The notes under the pieces were generated by a model, which was given only the letters and a program-made list of their open reading frames with translations, was not told where the DNA came from and did not search any database. Below, piece after piece: positions 34,823-42,928 of a DNA stretch of 64,000 nucleotides (positions within the stretch are counted from its first letter, which is position 1; each line of letters opens with the position of its first letter). The position numbers and the translations under genes were made by a program. The stretch is from Bacteroidota bacterium (GTDB lineage Bacteria; Bacteroidota; Bacteroidia; Chitinophagales; Chitinophagaceae). Location of the stretch: the NCBI GenBank assembly GCA_020161435.1, contig JAIUNV010000007.1:1-64000 (forward strand), written 5' to 3'.

Positions 34823-36064
34823 TTACTGAATCATGCAGGCACCTACAGTAATGTTGCTGGTATCATCGATGAGGATGGCGCCACCATTGGCTCTCAGGTC
34901 GGCGTAGCTGTCGTATGGCAGGGCTACTGCTGTACGAATGGTCGCTTTTACAACTTCATTGAGTTTCACACTGCCATCAAAGCGAATGTTTTCCAGCGTA
35001 TTCACATCAATTTTGTACTCAATGTTTTTTACCACGGCACGTACCCGGCTGCTGTTGAGTTGCAGCTGATATTTGTTGCCACTCAGCAAGGGTTTGGTAT
35101 CCATCCAGCAGAGCAGCACTTCCAGTTCATTGCTTTGCTTGGGTAAAAAAGAGGTGGGTACAATTACATCGCCACGGCTTACATCTACATCATCTTTAAG
35201 ATGCAATACAATGCTTTGTGGCGCATGTGCTTCTGTCACGTCTTTGAAGTTATGTTCGATGCGGGATACCGTTGTTTGAATGCCTGCTGGCAATACCGTT
35301 ACTGGTTCTCCCACTTTGTAAGTGCCGCTGATGATTTTGCCGGCATAACCACGGTAGTCGTGCAGTTCTTCTGTTTGAGGTCGTATTACGTACTGTACGG
35401 GAAAGCGACCTTGTGACAGGTTGATGTTTTCTGCTATTTCCACTGTTTCCAAAAACTCCAGCAAAGGCAGTCCTTTATACCAGGGCATACTGTCGGTTTT
35501 GTCAACGATGTTGTCGCCATTGAGTGCAGAAATGGGTACATAGGTTACATCTTTCAGGCCCAGTTTTGCTGCAATCTGTGTATAGTCAATCACGATGTTG
35601 TTGTACACGTCTTCCGAAAAATCAACAAGGTCCATTTTGTTGATGGCTACCACTACTTTGGGTATGCGCAGCAGCGAGGCAATAATGCTGTGGCGTCGAG
35701 TTTGTTCCACCACGCCTTGGCGGGCATCAATGAGTACAATAATAAGTTCGGAATTGCTGGCACCCGTCACCATGTTGCGGGTGTACTGAATGTGGCCCGG
35801 CGCATCCGCAATAATGAATTTGCGTTTGGGCGTAGAAAAGTATTTATAAGCCACATCAATGGTAATGCCTTGCTCACGTTCGGCACGAAGTCCATCCGTC
35901 AGCAATGCCAGATCAATTTCGCCATTGGCTTTGTTTTTGGTTTGCCTTTCTATGGCTTCCAGTTGGTCTACCAATATGCTCTTGCTGTCGTACAGCAAAC
36001 GACCAATTAAAGTGCTCTTGCCATCATCAACACTGCCGGCGGTTATAAAGCGAAGTAAATCCAT
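34823..36064 (-). CDS. cysN: Sulfate adenylyltransferase subunit 1 (GTPase)
   Basis: A 413-residue GTPase subunit of ATP sulfurylase, which with CysD turns sulfate and ATP into APS. An EF-Tu-like G domain starts at MDLLRFITAGSVDDGKST (P-loop), followed by ADAPGHIQYTRNM (G3) and INKMDLVDF (G4), and then beta-barrel domains. The start is ATG 36062-36064. The frame extends to 36112, but the extension is repeat-derived. No fused CysC kinase domain is present, in agreement with an APS-reducing CysH. Its partner cysD is separated by an inserted four-helix-bundle gene. Confidence 0.95.
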   Translation of the reverse strand: MDLLRFITAGSVDDGKSTLIGRLLYDSKSILVDQLEAIERQTKNKANGEIDLALLTDGLRAEREQGITIDVAYKYFSTPKRKFIIADAPGHIQYTRNMVTGASNSELIIVLIDARQGVVEQTRRHSIIASLLRIPKVVVAINKMDLVDFSEDVYNNIVIDYTQIAAKLGLKDVTYVPISALNGDNIVDKTDSMPWYKGLPLLEFLETVEIAENINLSQGRFPVQYVIRPQTEELHDYRGYAGKIISGTYKVGEPVTVLPAGIQTTVSRIEHNFKDVTEAHAPQSIVLHLKDDVDVSRGDVIVPTSFLPKQSNELEVLLCWMDTKPLLSGNKYQLQLNSSRVRAVVKNIEYKIDVNTLENIRFDGSVKLNEVVKATIRTAVALPYDSYADLRANGGAILIDDTSNITVGACMIQ

Positions 36065-36076
36065 GTGTTCATTTTT

Positions 36077-36095
36077 TGATGTCTGATGTGTGATG
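36077..36095 (+). repeat. Left inverted repeat flanking the four-helix-bundle gene
   Basis: TGATGTCTGATGTGTGATG. Its reverse complement occurs at 36544-36562 with 17 of 19 positions identical and 13 consecutive matches. Confidence 0.55.
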
Positions 36096-36118
36096 TCTGA
36101 TTTGGAAAACACATCAAA

Positions 36119-36487
36119 CTATGATTTCAAATTATCTCTGTTTGCTTTTGCTGTTTTATCGGTTGCGGTGAATATCGCTGTCAGTTCATTAGCTTCTTGA
36201 ATTAACCGATCTAATACATCGGATTGAGTTAGCTCAGATTCTTTTACAATTTCTAACCAATAATGACTTTCATCTGCTTCTTCAATTACTATCTGAATTT
36301 TATGTATAAAGTCTGCTGTTGACTTAGCTCTTTTGCTGGCTCTGTAATTGGCTCCAACACTTCCTGCCGATCTGATGAGTTGTCTTGCTGTTTCAAAGCC
36401 TGCTGCATTTTTTGGAAAATCATTACAGCGCTTAATTACATCTACATGAAATTTCTTTGTACGGTTTTCTAGTTCTTGTCTTGTCAT
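36119..36487 (-). CDS. Four-helix-bundle protein (23S rRNA intervening-sequence / S23 family)
   Basis: A 122-residue helical protein of the family found in 23S rRNA intervening sequences and widely scattered in Bacteroidota: KFHVDVIKRCNDFPK, ARQLIRSAGSVGANYRA, KIQIVIEEADESHYWLEI. Distant relatives serve as accessory proteins of diversity-generating retroelements, but no such element is visible here. The molecular role is unknown. It sits between cysD and cysN, which are normally adjacent, and is flanked by inverted repeats (36077-36095 and 36544-36562). This suggests that it inserted into the operon as a unit. Confidence 0.88.
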   Translation of the reverse strand: MTRQELENRTKKFHVDVIKRCNDFPKNAAGFETARQLIRSAGSVGANYRASKRAKSTADFIHKIQIVIEEADESHYWLEIVKESELTQSDVLDRLIQEANELTAIFTATDKTAKANRDNLKS

Positions 36488-36543
36488 GTTCCGGCGATTT
36501 TGGTCTATAAGTTAATCACCGAATCGCTGGTTACAAAATCAGC

Positions 36544-36562
36544 CATCGTACATCAGACATCA
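36544..36562 (-). repeat. Right inverted repeat flanking the four-helix-bundle gene
   Basis: CATCGTACATCAGACATCA, complementary to 36077-36095. The segment between the gene start and this repeat (36488-36543) holds no gene. Confidence 0.55.
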
Positions 36563-36568
36563 TAGAAT

Positions 36569-37477
36569 TTAGAAGTATCCATTCTTCTTCCTGTCTTCCA
36601 TAGCCGCTTCGGTTACGCGGTCGTCGATGCGGGTTTCTCCACGTTCGCTGATGCGGGTGGCAATGATTTCATTCACCACTTCATCGAGAGTTGCTGCATG
36701 GCTTTCTACAGCAGCAGTACAAGTCATATCGCCAACAGTACGATAGCGAACTTTCTTCACGGCTACCACATCACCTGCTTCAATTTGAATAAAATCAGAA
36801 ACAGCAATGAGTTGATCGTCATGCACCAGCACTTCACGGTCGTGAGCAAAGTAGATGGATGGCAGTTCTATGCCTTCGCGACGGATGTAATTCCATACAT
36901 CCAACTCTGTCCAGTTGCTGATGGGGAAGGCTCGTACATTTTCGCCCTTCGAAATGCGACCATTGTAAGTGCTCCACAGTTCCGGGCGTTGTTGTTTGGG
37001 ATCCCATTCACCAAATTCATTCCGCACACTAAACACTCTTTCTTTTGCCCTCGCTTTTTCTTCATCGCGACGGGCACCACCAATGCAGCAATCAAATTCA
37101 AACTCTTCAATGGTTTCGAGCAGTGTATAGGTTTGCAAAGCGTTGCGGCTGGCAAACTTGCCCTTCGGTTCAGTGAGTTGCTGGCGCTGAATGGTGTCAG
37201 CAACCTGACGTACAATCAAACGTTCGCCTATTTTTTCAGCCAGTGCATCGCGGTAGGCGAGTGCCTCCGGAAAGTTGTGACCGGTATCGATGTGTACCAA
37301 CGGAAATGGAAACTTTCCGGGGCGAAATGCTTTCAATGCGAGATGCACCAGGCAAATAGAATCTTTACCACCACTAAACAGCAGGGCTGGACGTTCAAAT
37401 TGTCCGGCTACTTCCCGCATAATGTGTATGGCTTCCGACTCGAGGTGGTCTAAATAATCAAATGAATAACTGCTCAT
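36569..37477 (-). CDS. cysD: Sulfate adenylyltransferase subunit 2
   Basis: A 302-residue ATP-pyrophosphatase-type subunit that adenylates sulfate together with CysN. The PP-loop is LLFSGGKDSICLVHL. VHIDTGHNFPEALAYRD, CCIGGARRDEEKARAKER and the C-terminal GRISERGETRIDD-like segment (here ATRISERGETRIDDR) are diagnostic. ATG 37475-37477 gives the normal N-terminus. The frame continues upstream to 37639, but that part overlaps the end of cysH. It lies 46 bp after cysH in the same operon. Confidence 0.95.
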   Translation of the reverse strand: MSSYSFDYLDHLESEAIHIMREVAGQFERPALLFSGGKDSICLVHLALKAFRPGKFPFPLVHIDTGHNFPEALAYRDALAEKIGERLIVRQVADTIQRQQLTEPKGKFASRNALQTYTLLETIEEFEFDCCIGGARRDEEKARAKERVFSVRNEFGEWDPKQQRPELWSTYNGRISKGENVRAFPISNWTELDVWNYIRREGIELPSIYFAHDREVLVHDDQLIAVSDFIQIEAGDVVAVKKVRYRTVGDMTCTAAVESHAATLDEVVNEIIATRISERGETRIDDRVTEAAMEDRKKNGYF

Positions 37478-37523
37478 GAATGCTGTAGTATTTATAGCAC
37501 ATTGTGAGTGCTGTTTTTTAAAA

Positions 37524-38246
37524 TCAGGCGCTGTGTACATGCAGGCCGCATTCTTTTTTGCTGGCATCTTCCCACCACCAGCGGCCGGCTCTAAAGTCTT
37601 CGCCGGGCTGCACGGCTCTGGTACATGGGGCGCAGCCAATGCTTACAAAACCTTTTTGGTGTAAAGGGTTGGCAGGAATGTGATGTTGTTGAATAAAGTC
37701 TGTTACCTGCTCAGTAGACCAATGCAGCAGCGGATGATATTTTACTACCTGATGCGTGGCGTCCCATTCTAATTGATGCATGTCATTCCGGTTGGGCGAA
37801 TGCGCAGCACGAATGCCGGTGATCCATACTTTTTTACCGGCCAGTGCCCGTTGCAGTGGTTCTACTTTACGTATGTGACAGCATTGCTGCCGCAGCGCAA
37901 CGGATTCATAAAAGGCATTGGGACCATTGGCCGCTACGTAGGATTGTAAGCCATCGGCCTGAGGATAATAAGCGGTAATGGGCAGCTGGTATTTTTCCAG
38001 CGTGGCTGTCCAGGTAGAATAGGTTTCCGGAAACAAACGGCCAGTGTCCAACGTAAACAATCCGATAGGCAAATTGGCCTCCGCAATGAGGTGCGTAATG
38101 ATTTGATCTTCCCAACTAAAACTGGTAGACAATACAACAGCACCCGGCCATGCATGTGCAGCAGCGGCCAGTGTAGCAGTGGGGTCATTCAATTGCAGCA
38201 AGGCCTCAAATTGGGCCAGTTGTGCTGCTCCTTGATGTTGGCTCAT
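37524..38246 (-). CDS. cysH: Adenylyl-sulfate (APS) reductase, CysH family
   Basis: A 240-residue PP-loop reductase that releases sulfite from adenylyl sulfate. Two cysteine pairs, Cys122-Cys123 (QQCCHIRK) and Cys205/Cys208 (GCAPCTRAV), are the ligands of the [4Fe-4S] cluster that marks the APS-using branch. The catalytic Cys233 lies in KECGLH. The absence of cysC agrees with direct APS reduction. The start is ATG 38244-38246. It heads the minus-strand sulfur operon and diverges from the riboswitch-controlled metY operon. A palindrome (38416-38434) lies 170 bp upstream. Confidence 0.94.
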   Translation of the reverse strand: MSQHQGAAQLAQFEALLQLNDPTATLAAAAHAWPGAVVLSTSFSWEDQIITHLIAEANLPIGLFTLDTGRLFPETYSTWTATLEKYQLPITAYYPQADGLQSYVAANGPNAFYESVALRQQCCHIRKVEPLQRALAGKKVWITGIRAAHSPNRNDMHQLEWDATHQVVKYHPLLHWSTEQVTDFIQQHHIPANPLHQKGFVSIGCAPCTRAVQPGEDFRAGRWWWEDASKKECGLHVHSA

Positions 38247-38415
38247 GTGTACTGATGATTCAGGTTTTTTTGTTGAATATGCTGCGGGTAAAACGGAGAA
38301 CGGTACCGTTTACCAACAACAACTATTTAGGCTCACCCTTTTCATCAGAGAACAAAATTGATTTCGTATTAGCGAGGGTAAAATTAGAAGCGGGTGCTGA
38401 AATAGAAAAAATAAT

Positions 38416-38434
38416 TTTCACCAAGTTAGTGAAC
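38416..38434. promoter_or_regulatory. Sulfur-region palindrome, site D
   Basis: TTTCACCAAGTTAGTGAAC has arms TTTCACC and AGTGAAC around 5 nt. It lies in the divergent region between cysH and the metY leader. On the minus strand it contains a TTG that could serve as a -33 element for cysH. Confidence 0.5.
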
Positions 38435-38568
38435 ATTAACAAATGGCATACCTCCTGATTTGTCTGAAGCCTTGTGCCACAAGGGTTTGCAAGCATGAAA
38501 TCGATTGCGGATTTTTTTCTTTCCTGCTTTTTTGAACGCTGAATTTTGCAACAGTCTCAAAAAAAGTT

Positions 38569-38600
38569 TTGGAAATTCGGAAAGCAGCCTATTACATTTG
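38569..38600 (+). promoter_or_regulatory. Promoter of the metY riboswitch transcript
   Basis: TTG at 38569-38571 and TACATTTG at 38593-38600 are 21 bp apart and match the Bacteroidota -33/-7 arrangement. Transcription would begin near 38606, just before the riboswitch. Confidence 0.6.
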
Positions 38601-38620
38601 CGGCAGTTCTTTCAAAACAA

Positions 38621-38747
38621 CTTATCAAGAAAGGCAGAGGGAAATGGCCCTGTGAAGCCTTGGCAACCCTATCGGAGTACTCGTCTGATAGAAGGTGCCA
38701 ACTCCATCCTGTACACTGGTTTCGGCCGGTGAACGGAGAGAGATAAG
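38621..38747 (+). ncRNA. SAM-I (S-box) riboswitch
   Basis: The aptamer begins CTTATCAAGA and closes with GAGAGATAAG, forming the P1 helix (CTTATC / GATAAG). Between them are the conserved blocks GGCAGAGGGAAATGGCCC, TGAAGCCTTGGCAACC and GGTGCCAACTCC of the SAM-I family. It senses S-adenosylmethionine and controls the downstream metY-metX-hom operon at the level of transcription termination. Confidence 0.95.
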
Positions 38748-38789
38748 TCAGAGATCAAGTTTGATTACAAATCGTATTAGCATACTATC

Positions 38790-38823
38790 AAGCTCATCCT
38801 GACTTATCCGGATGAGCTTTTTT
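38790..38823 (+). terminator. Riboswitch-controlled terminator
   Basis: AAGCTCATCC (38790-38799) pairs with GGATGAGCTT (38810-38819), followed by TTTTTT. The segment CTGACTTATC (38799-38808), in the loop and top of the stem, is complementary to GATAAGTCAG (38742-38751), the 3' strand of P1 and its continuation. The two pairings exclude each other: without SAM the antiterminator forms, and with SAM the terminator forms. Confidence 0.9.
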
Positions 38824-39030
38824 GTACCCTTTACCACCGGTTTCGGTGGCCAGAGAATCAATCGCCGGTACGTGTGGCACGGCCGGCACTAAGGTTCTTC
38901 CGGGTAAGTCTACCAAGCACTCCTCTGATAAGTTTTTGAAGCGGCCCTCACCCGGCTTTCTCCCACAGGTAACTATTTACCTGTGGGGGAATGGGTGGCA
39001 ATTTCATTTATCAAAAAAAACACAAACATC
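38824..39030 (+). other. Extra 207-nt structured leader before metY
   Basis: After the riboswitch terminator a long untranslated region remains. It contains a perfect 11-bp hairpin with loop CTAT (CCCACAGGTAA 38962-38972 and TTACCTGTGGG 38977-38987) and a GC-rich part (CACCGGTTTCGGTGG near 38834). No known RNA family was recognised. It may be a second control element or a ribosome-access structure. Confidence 0.4.
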
Positions 39031-40338
39031 ATGAGCCAGTTAAGATTTGAAACACTGCAATTACACGCCGGTCAGCAAGTAGACCCCACTACCAAGAGCC
39101 GTACTGTACCCATTTATCAAACTACTTCTTACGTATTCGACAATGCCGAGCATGCCGCCAATTTGTTTGGCCTGAAAGCTTTCGGCAATATTTACACCCG
39201 CATTATGAACCCCACCACCGATGTGTTTGAGCAACGCATTGCTGCATTGGAAGGTGGCGTTGCTGCCCTGGCCGTGGCCAGCGGTCAGGCGGCACAATTC
39301 ATTGCCCTCAACAATATTTTGCAAGCCGGCGACAACTTTGTAACGACCTCGTATTTATACGGCGGTACCTACAATCAATTCAAAGTGGGTTTCAAACGTC
39401 TCGGCATTGAAGCCCGCTTTGCCGACGGCGACAATGTAGACAGCTTTGAAGCACTCATCGACGACAGCACCAAAGCCATTTACCTCGAAACCATTGGTAA
39501 CCCTCGTCTCAATATTCCTGATTTTGAAAAATTTGCTGCGCTGGCAAAAGCACACAATCTCCCACTGATTGTAGACAACACTTTTGCTGCAGGTGGTTTC
39601 TTGTTTCGCCCTCTCGAACATGGTGCCAACATTGTGGTAGAAAGTGCTACCAAGTGGATTGGCGGACACGGCACCAGCATTGGTGGTGTAATTGTAGATG
39701 GTGGCAATTATGACTGGGGCAATGGTAAGTTTCCACAGTTTAGCGAACCATCAGAAGGCTACCACGGCCTGGTGTTTAAAGATGTGTTTGGCGTAAATAA
39801 TCCGTTGGGTTTGCCAAACATTCAATTCGCTATTCGTGCAAGGGTAGAAGGCTTGCGGGACTTTGGTCCGGCTATCAGTCCATTCAATTCATTCCAGTTT
39901 ATTCAAGGACTGGAAACGCTTAGCCTTCGTGTAGAACGCCACGTACAAAATGCACTGGCACTGGCAAAGTGGCTGGAAAGTCATCCGCAGGTGGAGTATG
40001 TGTTGTATCCCGGTTTGGAAAGCAACCCCTACCATGCCATCGCTAAAAAATATTTGAAAAATGGTTTTGGCGGTGTGTTGCAAGTGGGTCTGAAAGGCGG
40101 TAAAGAAAAAGCCACGCAGTTTATTGATGCCTTGCAACTGGCCAGCAATCTGGCGAATGTGGGCGATGCCAAAACACTGGTGATTCATCCTGCTTCTACC
40201 ACGCATGAGCAACTGAGTGAAACCGAACAGGCTGCAAGCGGTGTATTGCCGGCACAAGTGCGGGTAAGTGTGGGTATCGAACACATTGAAGACATCAAAG
40301 CTGATTTTCAACAAGCATTCGATAAAGTATTTGCATAA
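39031..40338 (+). CDS. metY: O-acetylhomoserine sulfhydrylase (aminocarboxypropyltransferase)
   Basis: A 435-residue PLP enzyme that combines O-acetylhomoserine with sulfide to give homocysteine. It has the Cys/Met-metabolism PLP fold: RTVPIYQTTSYVF and YTRIMNPTTDVFEQRIAALEGG at the front, and the PLP lysine at Lys208 in ESATKWIGGHG. HPASTTHEQLSETEQ and the C-terminal RVSVGIEHIEDI also match. ATG 39031 gives the canonical MSQLRFETLQLHAGQ start. It lies behind a SAM-I riboswitch and heads metY-metX-hom, so it joins the sulfide made by CysJI to methionine synthesis. Confidence 0.96.
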   Translation: MSQLRFETLQLHAGQQVDPTTKSRTVPIYQTTSYVFDNAEHAANLFGLKAFGNIYTRIMNPTTDVFEQRIAALEGGVAALAVASGQAAQFIALNNILQAGDNFVTTSYLYGGTYNQFKVGFKRLGIEARFADGDNVDSFEALIDDSTKAIYLETIGNPRLNIPDFEKFAALAKAHNLPLIVDNTFAAGGFLFRPLEHGANIVVESATKWIGGHGTSIGGVIVDGGNYDWGNGKFPQFSEPSEGYHGLVFKDVFGVNNPLGLPNIQFAIRARVEGLRDFGPAISPFNSFQFIQGLETLSLRVERHVQNALALAKWLESHPQVEYVLYPGLESNPYHAIAKKYLKNGFGGVLQVGLKGGKEKATQFIDALQLASNLANVGDAKTLVIHPASTTHEQLSETEQAASGVLPAQVRVSVGIEHIEDIKADFQQAFDKVFA

Positions 40339-40343
40339 TCAAA

Positions 40344-40377
40344 AAAGTCACCTGCATCAATTGGTGCAGGTGACTTT
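40344..40377 (+). terminator. Strong hairpin between metY and metX
   Basis: A perfect 13-bp stem (40344-40356 with 40365-40377) around an 8-nt loop, with AAA at the 5' foot and TTT at the 3' foot. It starts 6 nt after the metY stop. It may attenuate transcription into metX or stabilise the metY message. Confidence 0.6.
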
Positions 40378-40403
40378 GTACCATATCTATTGCAGTAGCT
40401 ACC

Positions 40404-41522
40404 ATGAGTGAAGCACATAAACAAACCGGCACAACACAAAACCCCTGCGAAGTGAAAACTTTTCGGGTACCGCAGGATTTGTGTTCGCCGGCAGAGAAGC
40501 TGAAGTGGAAAGGATTTGAACTGGAAAGTGGCGAAAAGCTACCGCAATATCATTTGGCGTACACCACCTGTGGCCAACTCAATACAGAACGCAATAATGT
40601 GGTGTGGATTTTTCATGCACTCACTGCCAACAGTAATCCGCAGGAGTGGTGGGACGGATTGGTGGGGGCCGGCAAATACATTGATCCCGCCAAGTATTTT
40701 ATTGTGTGTGTAAACACACCCGGTAGTTGCTACGGCAGCATTGGCCCGCTTGACACGAACGTGGCTACGGGCAAACCTTACTATCACGATTTTCCTTTTT
40801 TCAGCACCCGTGATTTGATTCGTAGCTATCAACCGCTACGCCGTTTTTTGGGTATCGAAAAAATACACATCGGTATTGGCGGCAGCATGGGCGGCCAACA
40901 GTTGCTGGAGTGGAGTATTGAAGAACCTGAACTGTTTGAGCACATTATTCCCATTGCTACCAATGCCATTCATAGTGCATGGGGTATTGCGTTCAATACT
41001 ACGCAACGCATGATTATTGAAGCAGATGGCACTTGGTTGCAACAGCATCCGCAGGCGGGCATTGCCGGCATGAAAGCAGCCCGTGCGATGGCGTTGATTT
41101 CATACAGAAGTTACGAAGGCTATGCATTGAAGCAATCCACGAATAACAGTCAGTGGCAAGTTGATAATAGTGGAGAGTCGGTAGGTGGCGCTGCATCTTA
41201 CCAACGCTATCAGGGCGAAAAACTGGCCAACCGCTACAATGCATTTAGCTATTATACACTGAGCAAAACTATGGATAGTCACAACCTTGGTCGTGGCCGT
41301 GGTACTGTGGCTGAAGCCTTGCAGCTCATACGTGCCAAGGCTTTGGTGATTGGCATCGACAGCGATGTGTTGTTTCCCTTGAGTGAACAACAATACCTGG
41401 CCGATCAAATTCCCGGTGCTCAGTTTTTAAGCATCAGCAGCCATTTTGGGCACGATGGTTTTTTGCTGGAGTTTGATACCATTGAAAAAGCCATTGATTC
41501 ATTTTTGAATGATAACAAATAG
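40404..41522 (+). CDS. metX: Homoserine O-acetyltransferase
   Basis: A 372-residue alpha/beta-hydrolase-fold enzyme that acetylates homoserine with acetyl-CoA. The nucleophile elbow is GIGGSMGGQQ (Ser161). The other triad residues lie in GIDSDVLFPLSEQ and SSHFGHDGFLLE. HALTANSNPQEWWDGLVG and NTPGSCYGSIGP are family signatures. The start is ATG 40404, 65 bp after metY across a hairpin. Its product is the MetY substrate. Confidence 0.95.
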   Translation: MSEAHKQTGTTQNPCEVKTFRVPQDLCSPAEKLKWKGFELESGEKLPQYHLAYTTCGQLNTERNNVVWIFHALTANSNPQEWWDGLVGAGKYIDPAKYFIVCVNTPGSCYGSIGPLDTNVATGKPYYHDFPFFSTRDLIRSYQPLRRFLGIEKIHIGIGGSMGGQQLLEWSIEEPELFEHIIPIATNAIHSAWGIAFNTTQRMIIEADGTWLQQHPQAGIAGMKAARAMALISYRSYEGYALKQSTNNSQWQVDNSGESVGGAASYQRYQGEKLANRYNAFSYYTLSKTMDSHNLGRGRGTVAEALQLIRAKALVIGIDSDVLFPLSEQQYLADQIPGAQFLSISSHFGHDGFLLEFDTIEKAIDSFLNDNK

Positions 41523-41557
41523 TTTCATCAACACCGTAAACAATAAATCATATAAAT

Positions 41558-42862
41558 ATGTCACAACACATTGAGCATCCCGATTATCATCATAAACAGT
41601 TGACCATTGGTCTGTTTGGATTTGGTGTAGTAGGCGAAGGTTTGTATCAGGTTTTGAAGCAAACGCCATCCTTAAAAGCTTCTATCAAAAGAGTGTGTAT
41701 CAAGAATCCGGAGAAGAAGCGCAATGCACCGGCGGAGCTGTTTACCACAGAGAGAGATGAGTTGCTGAATGATGAAGCAATCAATGTGATTGTAGAAGTG
41801 ATTGATGATGCAGACGCTGCTTTTTACATTGTAAAAACGGCATTGTTGGGTGGCAAGCATGTGGTGAGTGCCAGCAAAAAAATGATAGCAGAACATTTGA
41901 CAGAATTGCTGCAACTGCAACAGCAAACCGGACAATCGTTTTTGTACGAAGCTTCGGCTTGTGCGTCTATTCCGGTGATTCGTAATTTGGAAGAATACTA
42001 CGACAATGATTTGCTGCACAGCATTCAGGCCATTGTGAATGGTAGTACCAACTACATTCTCACCAAGATGTTTGAAGAGAAACTGAGCTATCGCGATGCC
42101 TTGTTGCAGGCTCAGCAGTTGGGCTTTGCAGAAAGCAATCCCAAGCTGGATGTAGAAGGCTATGATGCTGTGAACAAATGGAACAACCTGTTGGTACATG
42201 CTTACGGCATTGTTACATCTCCCGAAAAAATTCTATTTACCGGTATTCAAAGTGTACAGGCATTTGACGCACAGGTAGCCGAAGAAAGACACTACGTTAT
42301 TCGACTGGTGGCACAAGCTAAGAAGTTGGAGAGCGGCAAAGTAGCTGCTTTCGTATTGCCGCAGTTTGTACAAGCCAGCGATCACCTGTCGTTTGTACGC
42401 AACGAATACAACGGTGTGGTGATAGAAAGCGGCTTTGCCGACAAGCAATTCTTCTATGGCAAAGGAGCCGGTAGTTTCCCAACGGCTTCTGCTGTGTTGA
42501 GTGATATTTCAGCACTCCGTTACGACTATCGCTATGAATACAAAAAGTTGTACCACCACACACCGGGTGAGCTCACCAATGATTACTACCTGAAAGTGTA
42601 CCTAAGTTTTGAAAATGTAGAAGAAGTACCAAAAGATAAATTTGAGTGGATTGAAGAATGGCATGCCCGTGAAGACCGCAAGTACCTGGTAGGGGTGCTG
42701 CATGTGCAACACCTTATTGATAGTGATTGGTGGAAAACCAATGGCACTTCGCTGGTGCTTTTGCCCAATGCTATCATTGAAAGTCTTGATTTACAAAAGC
42801 TCAAAAAGAAAAGCCTCGAACTCGCTGGCTTGCAATTGCACCACGGGTTTAAGCAGTGGTAG
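41558..42862 (+). CDS. hom: Homoserine dehydrogenase
   Basis: A 434-residue NAD(P)-dependent enzyme that reduces aspartate semialdehyde to homoserine, the MetX substrate. The nucleotide-binding motif is IGLFGFGVVGEGL. The substrate-domain signature is SFLYEASACASIPVIRNLEEYY, then NGSTNYILTKMFE and LGFAESNPKLDVEGYDAVNK with the catalytic Lys and Asp. The C-terminal region (about 340-434) may hold a regulatory domain but no clear ACT motif was seen. It starts 35 bp after metX, so the operon covers the whole branch from aspartate semialdehyde to homocysteine. Confidence 0.95.
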   Translation: MSQHIEHPDYHHKQLTIGLFGFGVVGEGLYQVLKQTPSLKASIKRVCIKNPEKKRNAPAELFTTERDELLNDEAINVIVEVIDDADAAFYIVKTALLGGKHVVSASKKMIAEHLTELLQLQQQTGQSFLYEASACASIPVIRNLEEYYDNDLLHSIQAIVNGSTNYILTKMFEEKLSYRDALLQAQQLGFAESNPKLDVEGYDAVNKWNNLLVHAYGIVTSPEKILFTGIQSVQAFDAQVAEERHYVIRLVAQAKKLESGKVAAFVLPQFVQASDHLSFVRNEYNGVVIESGFADKQFFYGKGAGSFPTASAVLSDISALRYDYRYEYKKLYHHTPGELTNDYYLKVYLSFENVEEVPKDKFEWIEEWHAREDRKYLVGVLHVQHLIDSDWWKTNGTSLVLLPNAIIESLDLQKLKKKSLELAGLQLHHGFKQW

Positions 42863-42884
42863 CCTTTTTAGTTTGCAGTTTGCA

Positions 42885-42928
42885 ATTAGCAGTTTGCAGG
42901 GCAACCCCTTGCAAGCTGCTAATTTTTT
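42885..42928 (+). terminator. Terminator of the metY-metX-hom operon
   Basis: ATTAGCAG (42885-42892) pairs with CTGCTAAT (42916-42923), with inner TTGCA/TGCAA pairing, and is followed by TTTTTT. It starts 22 bp after the hom stop. Confidence 0.75.

Noticed and set aside
36077..36562. Classical insertion sequence around the four-helix-bundle gene
   Set aside because: The inverted repeats are suggestive, but no transposase is encoded and a target-site duplication was not clear, so it is not called a mobile element.
38822..39034. 70-codon leader peptide before metY
   Set aside because: It starts at TTG inside the terminator T-run, overlaps the metY start, and has no methionine or cysteine attenuation pattern. 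The riboswitch explains control.
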